Assembly (NCBI GenBank): GCA_905216045.1
Contig: CAJMSL010000051.1
Location: forward strand, 1-11,723
Direction of reading: 5' to 3'
Length of the DNA stretch: 11,723 nt
From: an uncultured bacterium
Lineage (GTDB): Bacteria > Actinomycetota > Coriobacteriia > Coriobacteriales > Coriobacteriaceae
Shown piece by piece: positions 1 through 5,576 of this stretch (positions within the stretch are counted from its first letter, which is position 1; every line of letters starts with the position of its first letter). The position numbers and the translations under genes are program-made. The notes under the pieces are model-generated. The model did no database searches, was not told the origin of the DNA, and saw only the letters and a program-made list of their open reading frames with translations.

Positions 1-322
1 CGTACCAGTTTGTATCGTCATTCTTGGTCGTTACGTTCTCAAGGATGAGCTTGCTGGACGTGCCGTCGTTAAACAGGTGACAGACGTTGCCGCGAACGTT
101 GCCGTCTTGGTTGACGCTCGCGGTGCGAAAATAGCCCGCGGGGCGAAGGCGAATGACGAAATTGTGGAGGCTGTCCGACGGTGCGGGTGTGTTGTCTGCA
201 AATGCCGCTCGCAGGGGAATGCCCGGCGCTGCGGTTTCGGGCAGGCTTGCAAGTGGTGACAACGCCGCAAGCCCTAGGCCCAGCGTAAACGCTCGGCGGC
301 TGATGGCATGGTGTTCGGTCAT
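1..322 (-). CDS. N-terminal part of a Tat-exported protein of unknown function
   Basis: The reading frame is open from an ATG at 322 (complement) to the left edge, giving about 107 residues; the 3' end is outside the window. A GGAG ribosome binding site lies 5 bases upstream of the ATG. Residues 8-22 contain a twin-arginine motif (ISRRAFTLG) followed by a short hydrophobic, alanine/leucine-rich stretch, so export of a folded protein by Tat is likely. The mature part (from about residue 45) is polar and beta-rich, with segments such as NFVIRLRPAGYF and KLILENVTT and many Asn, Asp and Gly. This loosely resembles beta-trefoil (ricin-type) or other carbohydrate-binding modules, but I do not recognise a family. 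The frame, ribosome site and signal are seen directly; the function is not determined. Confidence 0.75.
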   Translation of the reverse strand, partial: MTEHHAISRRAFTLGLGLAALSPLASLPETAAPGIPLRAAFADNTPAPSDSLHNFVIRLRPAGYFRTASVNQDGNVRGNVCHLFNDGTSSKLILENVTTKNDDTNWY

Positions 323-522
323 AACTTCTCCATTCGCAGAGTGCGGTTATGCGATAGTTTTGGTCACTATACTGCCCAGATGTTTAAAGATGCTGGTTTA
401 ATTGTCTGCGCGGCGCAATAAATCGGTGGGCGGACGTGTTGGGGTGTTTGTCGTTTTCGTACTGTTGCCACATTTGGGGCGGTTCCGGCGTCCGGCATCC
501 TCGCGTTCGTCGGCTACAGGCA
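323..522. other. Intergenic region between two minus-strand genes
   Basis: Together with the terminator and the tail up to 627, this is about 305 bases without a supported gene. It must hold the promoter of the Tat-signal gene. A TATAGT hexamer on the minus strand (366-371) could be its -10 box, but no convincing -35 box sits at the right distance. I see no tRNA, small ORF with a ribosome site, or repeat here. Confidence 0.5.
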
Positions 523-555
523 TAAGAAAGGGAGGGTCGGTTTACCGGCCCTCCC
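523..555 (-). terminator. Rho-independent terminator of the lipoprotein gene
   Basis: Positions 530-540 and 545-555 form an 11-bp stem (one G-T wobble) around a TTTA loop. Read on the minus strand, the stem is followed by TTTCTTA, so it stops transcription arriving from the lipoprotein gene whose stop codon lies at 628-630. Confidence 0.75.
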
Positions 556-627
556 TGGGTACGAAGCGCTGGGGTACCGTCGCTTGTTTGCACTGCGACC
601 GTGTTTCCCGTTGCGCTCGCCAGTCGC

Positions 628-1221
628 TTAGCGCTTGATCTCGATATCGTCGAGCTTGACGTCCATGGCCTCGGTCTTGGCCTCGGCGATGTCGTCGGCA
701 AATTCCAGAGACTTCATCATGGTCTCGACGGCGTCCTTGTGCTCCTCGACGTTGTCGATACGCACATACACACTGCCGCCGTCAACGTCGGTGAAGTATT
801 CGGTCGTTACGCCGCCCGAGTGTGTATAGGAAGCGTTGCGCCAAGTCTTGCCGTTGTACTTGACGGGGTCATTCTCGGTCCACTCAAAGCTGGCATTCCA
901 CTTTGCCTCGTAGTCGAACAGCTCGTCGGCGTTCTTGTCAGGATCGAAGACGGGGATGAAGCGATCGCTGGCGTGCTCGCTCTCGGTGAACTTAAACTGG
1001 GCCCTGTCGGCAGTGTCGCCTGCGACGTCGGTGATCTCGACGCCCTCGGGGACCTCGACCTTAAACCAAATGAAGTCGGTCCTCATATCCACGGCTGGCT
1101 TTTCTGCGCCGCCGCCACCGCCACTGCCGGTAGCGCCGCCGCTTCCGCCGCAACCCACCAGGGCAACCGCGGCAAAGAGACTGATGCAGAGGGTGAGAAT
1201 CGCAAAGGCCTTCTTTTTCAT
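628..1221 (-). CDS. Small surface lipoprotein, function unknown
   Basis: The protein has 197 residues. Its N-terminus is a classic lipoprotein signal: MKKK, a hydrophobic stretch to about residue 22, and a lipobox L21-V22-G23-C24, so C24 should be lipidated and the protein held on the outer face of the membrane. A Gly/Ser-rich linker (about 25-38) follows. The rest is a soluble alpha/beta domain with an alternating-hydrophobic strand (WFKVEVPEG), a Tyr/Thr-rich centre (THSGGVTTEYF) and a closing helix (EEHKDAVETMMKSLEF). The strand-plus-final-helix layout recalls Mog1/PsbP-like lipoproteins, which is only a fold guess. An AGGAGG site lies 8 bases before the ATG. It is a single-gene unit ending at the 530-555 hairpin. 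Membrane location is well supported; the role is not. Confidence 0.85.
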   Translation of the reverse strand: MKKKAFAILTLCISLFAAVALVGCGGSGGATGSGGGGGAEKPAVDMRTDFIWFKVEVPEGVEITDVAGDTADRAQFKFTESEHASDRFIPVFDPDKNADELFDYEAKWNASFEWTENDPVKYNGKTWRNASYTHSGGVTTEYFTDVDGGSVYVRIDNVEEHKDAVETMMKSLEFADDIAEAKTEAMDVKLDDIEIKR

Positions 1222-1293
1222 GGTCGTGTCCTCCTCGATCTGTAATCGTCCATGGATTACCTGCCTTTACTGTACGCGTGGACGGCTCGCTAG

Positions 1294-1312
1294 GGTGGGC
1301 CATGTGTCCCAT
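1294..1312. repeat. 19-base repeat, copy 1
   Basis: The sequence GGTGGGCCATGTGTCCCAT occurs here and again, without change, at 1502-1520. Its core is semi-palindromic (TGGGnCAnnTGnCCCA), the form expected of a dimeric protein's binding site. This copy lies 73 bases upstream of the lipoprotein start codon. Confidence 0.8.
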
Positions 1313-1350
1313 TCTGGGGGCTGGAATTGCGCCGACAAGTGGCAATATGT

Positions 1351-1393
1351 GCGGTCGCAAAAGAGGGGAGGGCCGATGCTGTCGGCCCTCCCC
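1351..1393 (-). terminator. Orphan terminator-like hairpin facing the minus strand
   Basis: Positions 1365-1376 and 1382-1393 form a perfect 12-bp stem around a 5-base loop. On the minus strand it is followed by TCTTTT; on the plus strand no T-run follows. It has the form of an intrinsic terminator, and its stem resembles the one at 530-555. No minus-strand gene that it would terminate is apparent to its right. It could end an unrecognised small transcript or be left over from a lost gene. Confidence 0.55.
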
Positions 1394-1501
1394 GGGGTGA
1401 GGTGCCCGTTGATTTAATGGGGCGCGCGTGCGTGGGCGTTGCCCCAACAGGTTCCTTGTTTATAGATATGCCTCAGTTTTTGACGTCCGGAAGTCTCGAA
1501 A

Positions 1502-1520
1502 GGTGGGCCATGTGTCCCAT
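1502..1520. repeat. 19-base repeat, copy 2
   Basis: This is identical to 1294-1312 and in the same orientation, 208 bases further on. It lies about 56 bases upstream of the putative -35 box of the cyclodeaminase gene. Confidence 0.8.
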
Positions 1521-1575
1521 GTTTGCGGTGCCGACGCCTATCGTTCGTCATAGAAATCCGCGATGGCCAGGTGCG

Positions 1576-1604
1576 CTGACGCTCGCGTACTTATGGGCTA
1601 GACT
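1576..1604 (+). promoter_or_regulatory. Possible promoter of the cyclodeaminase-folD unit
   Basis: CTGACG (1576-1581) and TAGACT (1599-1604) are separated by 17 bases and each matches the sigma-A-type consensus at 4 of 6 positions. The start codon follows about 80 bases later. The assignment is by eye only. Confidence 0.35.
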
Positions 1605-1683
1605 TAGCACCATTACGTGATCGATGCGGTCGGCCGGCGTCGGCCGCCCGACCGATATATATGACTTGAAGGTGCGTGTGCGT

Positions 1684-2316
1684 ATGAGCCAAGAGATGAT
1701 GGATAAAACCTGTCGCGGTTTTGCCGAGGCGCTGGCCGCGCGCGAGCCAGTTCCCGGTGGTGGCAGCGCGAGCGCTTTTGTGGGCGCGCTGGGCGCCTCG
1801 CTGTGCGGAATGGTTGCCCGCTACGGTGCGACCAATCCCGCGCTTGCTGATCGTGCGGATGACCTGACGCGTGCGTTTGCCCAGGCGGATGAGCTGGCCC
1901 AGGAGCTTGTCGAGTTGGTTGCCGAGGACGTTCGTGCCTACGGGCGGGTGTCCGCGGCGTACGGTATTCCGCGTGACGATCCGGCTCGAGCGACCGCGAT
2001 TCAGGATGCGCTGCATGTGGCCGCTATGCCGCCGTATCGCATTATGGATGCCTGCGGGCGCGCACTGGCGCTGCTCGAGGACATGGCCGACAAGGGTTCG
2101 CGTCAGCTGCTGTCCGATGTGGCGTGCGGCGCCGTATTCTGCCGCGCCGCCATGCAGGGCGCGAGCTTGACGCTCTTTGCGAACACCACGTCTATGAAGG
2201 ATCGTGCACGCGCCGAGGAGCTCGAGACGGCGTGTGATGAGTTGCTCGACACATGGTTGCCGCGCGCCGATGCGCTGGCGCGCCGCGCCTCCGACGCTGC
2301 AAGAAAGAGGGGATAG
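1684..2316 (+). CDS. fchA: Formimino-THF cyclodeaminase / methenyl-THF cyclohydrolase family protein (FTCD-C/FchA)
   Basis: The 210-residue protein belongs to the family of cytosolic folate enzymes that contains formiminotetrahydrofolate cyclodeaminase and the clostridial methenyl-THF cyclohydrolase FchA. Both reactions centre on 5,10-methenyl-THF. The start gives MSQEMMDKTCRGFAEAL, which matches the family's usual opening. The hallmark PVPGGGSASAFVGALGASL is at about residues 20-38, followed by the all-helical body including the RATAIQDALHVAAMPP helix. An in-frame ATG 60 bases earlier has no ribosome site and would add unusual residues, so I reject it. The gene ends 2 bases before folD, so translation is probably coupled. 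I see no histidine-degradation genes nearby. Because FolD next door lacks cyclohydrolase residues, a cyclohydrolase (FchA) role is at least as likely as cyclodeaminase. The family is certain; the exact reaction is not. Confidence 0.88.
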   Translation: MSQEMMDKTCRGFAEALAAREPVPGGGSASAFVGALGASLCGMVARYGATNPALADRADDLTRAFAQADELAQELVELVAEDVRAYGRVSAAYGIPRDDPARATAIQDALHVAAMPPYRIMDACGRALALLEDMADKGSRQLLSDVACGAVFCRAAMQGASLTLFANTTSMKDRARAEELETACDELLDTWLPRADALARRASDAARKRG

Positions 2317-2318
2317 CC

Positions 2319-3173
2319 ATGGCTGAGCTACTGAAGGGTGCTCCCGTCGCCCGCGCTTTGACTGAGGAGCTCGCTGCCCGCTGCGCTGCGCTGCGCGAAC
2401 GCGGTGTTGTTCCGACGCTTGCTATCGTGCGTGTGGGTGAACGCGAGGACGACCTGTCCTACGAGCGCGGTGCCCTCAAGCGCTGCGAGAAGGTTGGCAT
2501 TGAGGCTCGCCGCGTTTTGCTTCCTGCCGATGTTTCGCAGGACGAGCTGTTGACGGCCGTCGAGGACATCAATACCGATTCGGCTGTTCATGGCTGTCTG
2601 ATGTTCCGCCCGCTGCCCGCCGGCCTTGACGAGAACGCCGTCGCCGCAGCGCTCGATCCCGCCAAGGACGTTGACTCCATGACGCCGGCTTCACTGCTCA
2701 CCACGCTTTCGGGGCGCGGCGAGGGTTTTGCCCCCTGCACAGCCGAAGCCGTGCTTGCTTTGCTGGATCATTACGGCGTTGAGCTGGATGGGGCCAAGGT
2801 TGCTGTGGTCGGACGCTCACTGGTAATTGGCCGCCCCGTTGCCGCCATGCTTACGGCGCGCAACGCAACCGTGACGACGTGCCATACGCATACGCGCGAT
2901 CTTGCCGCCGAGTGCTGTGCTGCCGACATTGTGGTTGCCGCCGTTGGACGCGCGCGCACGATTGGCGCAGATGCGGTCCGCGAGGACCAGGCGATTATCG
3001 ATGTTGGCATTAATTGGGACGAAGCCGCTGGCAAGCTGGGCGGCGACGTCGATTTTGATGCCGCGGAGCCGGTTGTTGGCGCAATCACCCCCGTGCCGGG
3101 TGGCGTGGGCGCCGTGACGACAGCAATTCTCGCCAAGCACGTGATCGAGGCGGCTGAGCGCGCGGTAAAATAG
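2319..3173 (+). CDS. folD: FolD: methylene-THF dehydrogenase, probably without cyclohydrolase activity
   Basis: The protein has 284 residues, the normal FolD length. FolD enzymes oxidise 5,10-methylene-THF with NAD(P)+ and hydrolyse methenyl-THF to 10-formyl-THF in the cytosol. Family marks seen here are the folate-site Tyr48, KDVDSM with Asp119, the dinucleotide motif GRSLVIGRP (165-173), DVGIN, GDVDF and ITPVPGGVGAVT near the end. The usual catalytic lysine, four residues after the Tyr (Lys54 in E. coli), is Ala52. The glutamine of the VQLPLP motif is Phe96 (LMFRPLP), and P-C-T-P-x-G has become PCTAEA. These positions matter mainly for cyclohydrolase, so a dehydrogenase-only enzyme is inferred. 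The start is fixed by AGAGGGG just upstream; a longer frame from 2253 overlaps the previous gene and is rejected. The MITE-like element follows. Confidence 0.93.
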   Translation: MAELLKGAPVARALTEELAARCAALRERGVVPTLAIVRVGEREDDLSYERGALKRCEKVGIEARRVLLPADVSQDELLTAVEDINTDSAVHGCLMFRPLPAGLDENAVAAALDPAKDVDSMTPASLLTTLSGRGEGFAPCTAEAVLALLDHYGVELDGAKVAVVGRSLVIGRPVAAMLTARNATVTTCHTHTRDLAAECCAADIVVAAVGRARTIGADAVREDQAIIDVGINWDEAAGKLGGDVDFDAAEPVVGAITPVPGGVGAVTTAILAKHVIEAAERAVK

Positions 3174-3207
3174 GCGTTTGGAGGCTGTTTAGGGGGTTGG
3201 TTAGATA

Positions 3208-3242
3208 CCCCGTGGTCAAAAAATGCCAAATATGAGTACTGT
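3208..3242 (+). repeat. Left terminal inverted repeat
   Basis: This is an exact 35-base reverse complement of 3411-3445, containing six consecutive A (3217-3222) and an AT-rich centre. It begins 34 bases after the folD stop codon. Confidence 0.85.
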
Positions 3243-3274
3243 TGCCAAGTTAGTCACATATGTTTGAGATCATT

Positions 3275-3317
3275 TTGGCTCTTTAGCGATAAGTAATATC
3301 GTTAAAGAGCCAATTTT
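3275..3317 (+). terminator. Hairpin inside the MITE-like element, likely folD terminator
   Basis: Positions 3275-3291 and 3297-3313 form a 17-bp stem with one G-T wobble around a 5-base loop, followed by TTTTATT. It is the first intrinsic-terminator shape downstream of folD, so the element may supply that gene's terminator. Confidence 0.5.
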
Positions 3318-3410
3318 ATTGGACGTATGGGGAATTACTAGACTCAGTTTTTGGACAGGTGAGGATTCCCGGCGCCCGGAACAGTGCAATTTGCTGCCAC
3401 TAAATTTGTG

Positions 3411-3445
3411 ACAGTACTCATATTTGGCATTTTTTGACCACGGGG
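3411..3445 (-). repeat. Right terminal inverted repeat
   Basis: This is an exact reverse complement of 3208-3242. It ends about 85 bases before the dipeptidase start, so transcription of that gene must start inside or just after the element. Confidence 0.85.
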
Positions 3446-3528
3446 GCTGCCGAGGCCGTGGTTTCGCCCTTTCTGCGCCGAAGCGATACACTGTTGCCGT
3501 TTGATTTCTTCGCTCAAGGAGGATGCGC

Positions 3529-4839
3529 ATGCCGTGCACAACGATTCTGGTCGGTAAAAACGCAAGCTACGACGGGTCGACCCTGGTCGCGCGTAACGAG
3601 GATTCGTCCAACGGGGTATTTGAGCCCAAGCGCATGCGCGTAGTGCATCCCGACGAGCAGCCGCGTGTCTACACGAGCGTCCTGAGCCACCTGACCGTTG
3701 AGCTGCCCGATAACCCCATGCGCTATACGAGCGTCCCCGATGTTGTCCCGGGCCACGGTATCTGGGCCGAGGCCGGTTTCAACGAGCTCAATGTTGGCAT
3801 GTCCGCAACCGAGACGCTTACCACCAACGAGCGCGTCCGCGGCGCCGATCCGCTCGTGGACTACGCGCCCGCCAAGGGCAACGAGGGTGAGGACGGCTAT
3901 GTGCCGGCGCAGCCCGGTGGCCTGGGCGAGGAGGACATGGTGACCCTGGTGCTGCCGTATGCCAAGTCCGCCCGCGACGGCGTGCGTATCTTGGGCGACC
4001 TGCTCGAGCGCTACGGCACCTACGAGAACAACGGTATCGCCTTTAGCGACGTGGACGAGATCTGGTGGCTCGAGACCATCGGCGGCCACCACTGGATTGC
4101 CAAGCGCGTGCCTGACGACGCCTATGTGACCATGCCCAACCAGCTGGGTATCGACAGCTTTGACCTGGATGACGCCGAGGGCGCCCAGACCGACCACATG
4201 TGCTCGGCCGACCTGCGCGCCTGGATGGCCGAGTGGCATCTGGACCTGACGCTGGGCGTCGAGAGCGACGGCCCGGCTGCCGTCTTTAACCCGCGCGAGG
4301 CCTTTGGCTCGCACAGCGACAGCGACCATGTCTACAACACGCCGCGCGCCTGGTACATGCAGCGCGGCCTCAACCCCAGCGACGTGCGGGATGGCCCCGA
4401 CGCCGACTACACGCCCGAGAGCGACGATATCCCCTGGAGCCGCGTGCCCGAGCGCAAGGTGACCATCGAGGACATCAAGTACGTGCTCTCGAGCCACTAC
4501 CAGGGCACGGAGTACGACTGCTACGGCAGCAAGGGCACGCCCGCTACGCGTGGTGCCTATCGCCCCATCGGCATCAACCGCAACAGCCAGCTTGCCGTGT
4601 TGCAGCTGCGCCCCTATGCGCAGCCGGCCTACCGCGCCGTGCAGTGGATGGCCTTTGGCTCCAACTCGTTTAACGCGCTGGTTCCGCTGTACGCCAACGT
4701 CGAGACTATGCCCGAGTACTATGCCGACACGCAGGCTCGCGTGACGTCCGAAAACTTCTACTGGGCCAACCGCCTGATCGGCGCGCTGGCTGACGTCCGC
4801 TTCCATGAGTGCGGTCGCGCGGTCGAGGATTATCAGTAG
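3529..4839 (+). CDS. pepD: C69-family dipeptidase, cut short by an in-frame TAG
   Basis: The 436-residue frame is a family C69 (PepD-like) dipeptidase, an Ntn-hydrolase that cleaves dipeptides with an N-terminal cysteine nucleophile. The start gives MPCTTILVGKNASYDG, with the nucleophile at Cys3, then ARNEDS, FNELNVGMSATET, and DEIWWLETIGGHHWIAKRVP with NQLGI after it, all family hallmarks. AAGGAGG lies 6 bases before this ATG; an ATG 6 bases earlier would displace the cysteine and is rejected. No secretion signal is visible, so action is presumably cytosolic. The frame stops at TAG 4837-4839, short of the usual family end. The missing C-terminal segment continues in the same frame to 5052, so this is a broken or split gene. 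The catalytic part is complete; whether it folds without the tail is unknown. Confidence 0.88.
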   Translation: MPCTTILVGKNASYDGSTLVARNEDSSNGVFEPKRMRVVHPDEQPRVYTSVLSHLTVELPDNPMRYTSVPDVVPGHGIWAEAGFNELNVGMSATETLTTNERVRGADPLVDYAPAKGNEGEDGYVPAQPGGLGEEDMVTLVLPYAKSARDGVRILGDLLERYGTYENNGIAFSDVDEIWWLETIGGHHWIAKRVPDDAYVTMPNQLGIDSFDLDDAEGAQTDHMCSADLRAWMAEWHLDLTLGVESDGPAAVFNPREAFGSHSDSDHVYNTPRAWYMQRGLNPSDVRDGPDADYTPESDDIPWSRVPERKVTIEDIKYVLSSHYQGTEYDCYGSKGTPATRGAYRPIGINRNSQLAVLQLRPYAQPAYRAVQWMAFGSNSFNALVPLYANVETMPEYYADTQARVTSENFYWANRLIGALADVRFHECGRAVEDYQ

Positions 4840-4851
4840 AAGGTCGGTGGC

Positions 4852-5052
4852 ATGGGCCACAAGCAGATCCATGACATCGACGCTGCCGTAGCCGCTCTGC
4901 CCGAGGCCGAGGCGTCTGCCGAGCTTGCACGCGCCAACGAGGAGTTTGCCGAGCGTGTTCGCGTAGAGACCGATGCTCTACTGGGCAAGGTGCTCTACAC
5001 CACGAGCTGCGCCATGAAGAACTCTTTTGCGATGAACGACAACGTGAGGTAA
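4852..5052 (+). pseudogene. C-terminal fragment of the C69 dipeptidase
   Basis: These 66 codons lie in the same reading frame as the dipeptidase, with only the TAG at 4837-4839 between them and no shift. The peptide (helical, ending GKVLYTTSCAMKNSFAMNDN) matches the typical C69 C-terminus with its KVLY and MKN marks. Reading through the TAG would restore a protein of about 507 residues. AAGG lies 8 bases before the ATG at 4852, so weak re-initiation making a separate small chain is possible. I judge it the tail of one ancestral gene rather than a gene in its own right. Confidence 0.8.
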
Positions 5053-5086
5053 GGGTTTCCCGTCGATCGAATAGCGCTAAAACGCT

Positions 5087-5116
5087 TTGTCGCTTTCGCT
5101 CAATCTTGGGTACAAG
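5087..5116 (+). promoter_or_regulatory. Possible promoter of the phasin-aarF unit
   Basis: TTGTCG (5087-5092) and TACAAG (5111-5116) are 18 bases apart in the 99-base gap before the phasin-like gene. Each matches consensus at 4 of 6 positions. The call is weak and made by eye. Confidence 0.3.
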
Positions 5117-5151
5117 AACGCCAATGCAGTTGTTTGTGATTGGAGACAACC

Positions 5152-5568
5152 ATGGTAATGAAACTCGATCAGCTTGTTAACGGCGCCATTAACGTGGGCT
5201 TTGGCGCTGCCGCCGTTGCTGTCGAAGGCGGCAAGAAGGTCCTCGACGACCTTAACACCAAGGGCGAGCAGGTCCGCAAGGACACCGCCACCCCCGATAT
5301 CGCCCGCAGTGTGTCCGACATGTTCGAGCAGGCCGGCGGTACCATCTCCGATCTGACCGAGCGCTTGGGCATGCAGGGCGAGACCGCGGCCCAGCGCGTG
5401 CTCGACGAGCTCATCCTTGCCCGCGTCCGCGTTATGACCGCCCCCGAGCGCACGGCCTTCCTGGCCCATGTGCGCGACATCGTCGATTCGGTCGAGGACA
5501 ACGTGACCTCGGTGCCCGTCGAGTCCGTTGAGCCCGACGATGCAGAGGACACCGAAGAGGCCGAGTAG
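5152..5568 (+). CDS. Phasin-like helical protein
   Basis: The 138-residue acidic protein has no signal peptide or clear membrane helix. Residues 1-30 are amphipathic and rich in Gly/Ala (NGAINVGFGAAAVAVEGGKK). They are followed by long charged helices with coiled-coil character (KKVLDDLNTKGEQVRK, then SVSDMFEQAGGTISDLTERL). The C-terminus is a disordered acidic tail full of Asp, Glu and Val. This layout matches the phasin / PHA-granule-associated superfamily, whose members bind lipid or polyester surfaces. I see no polyhydroxyalkanoate synthase here, so a general membrane-surface or kinase-partner role is more likely. GGAG lies 6 bases before the ATG at 5152; an upstream in-frame TTG overlaps this site and is rejected. 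The aarF-like gene begins 8 bases after the stop, so the two are co-transcribed. Confidence 0.75.
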   Translation: MVMKLDQLVNGAINVGFGAAAVAVEGGKKVLDDLNTKGEQVRKDTATPDIARSVSDMFEQAGGTISDLTERLGMQGETAAQRVLDELILARVRVMTAPERTAFLAHVRDIVDSVEDNVTSVPVESVEPDDAEDTEEAE

Positions 5569-5576
5569 CAGCGCAG

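Larger units (their letters stand above)
1222..1683. other. Divergent intergenic region with repeats and a hairpin
   Basis: These 462 bases separate the minus-strand lipoprotein gene from the plus-strand folate genes. I see two copies of a 19-base repeat, a strong hairpin at 1365-1393 and a possible promoter at 1576-1604, each listed separately. No ORF here has both a ribosome site and protein-like composition. No tRNA cloverleaf was found by eye. Confidence 0.6.
3208..3445. mobile_element. MITE-like element with 35-base perfect terminal inverted repeats
   Basis: The 238-base segment begins and ends with 35 bases that are exact reverse complements (3208-3242 and 3411-3445), starting CCCCGTGGTC. 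Weaker matching continues inward for about 16 bases. It is more AT-rich than its surroundings, contains no coding frame, and holds an internal 17-bp hairpin. Long inverted ends with no transposase are typical of a non-autonomous element. I see no target-site duplication beside it, so a large structured intergenic repeat is the alternative. Confidence 0.7.

Noticed and set aside
601..1245. Plus-strand ORF opposite the lipoprotein
   Set aside because: The minus-strand frame has a signal peptide, lipobox and AGGAGG; the plus-strand frame has neither a ribosome site nor a recognisable product.
1400..1560. Possible tRNA (a TTCGAGA loop on the minus strand near 1490-1500)
   Set aside because: The flanking bases do not form the TpsiC stem and no cloverleaf or acceptor pairing could be built.
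4837..4839. TAG read as pyrrolysine
   Set aside because: C69 dipeptidases do not use pyrrolysine, no pyl genes are seen, and a simple nonsense change explains the stop.
3514..4872. Long minus-strand ORF (452 codons)
   Set aside because: It lies wholly opposite the dipeptidase; its Val/Ala/Gly/His-rich translation has no family marks. It is a shadow of third-position G/C bias.
5140..5151. TTG start for the phasin-like gene
   Set aside because: The TTG overlaps the GGAG ribosome site that serves the ATG at 5152.
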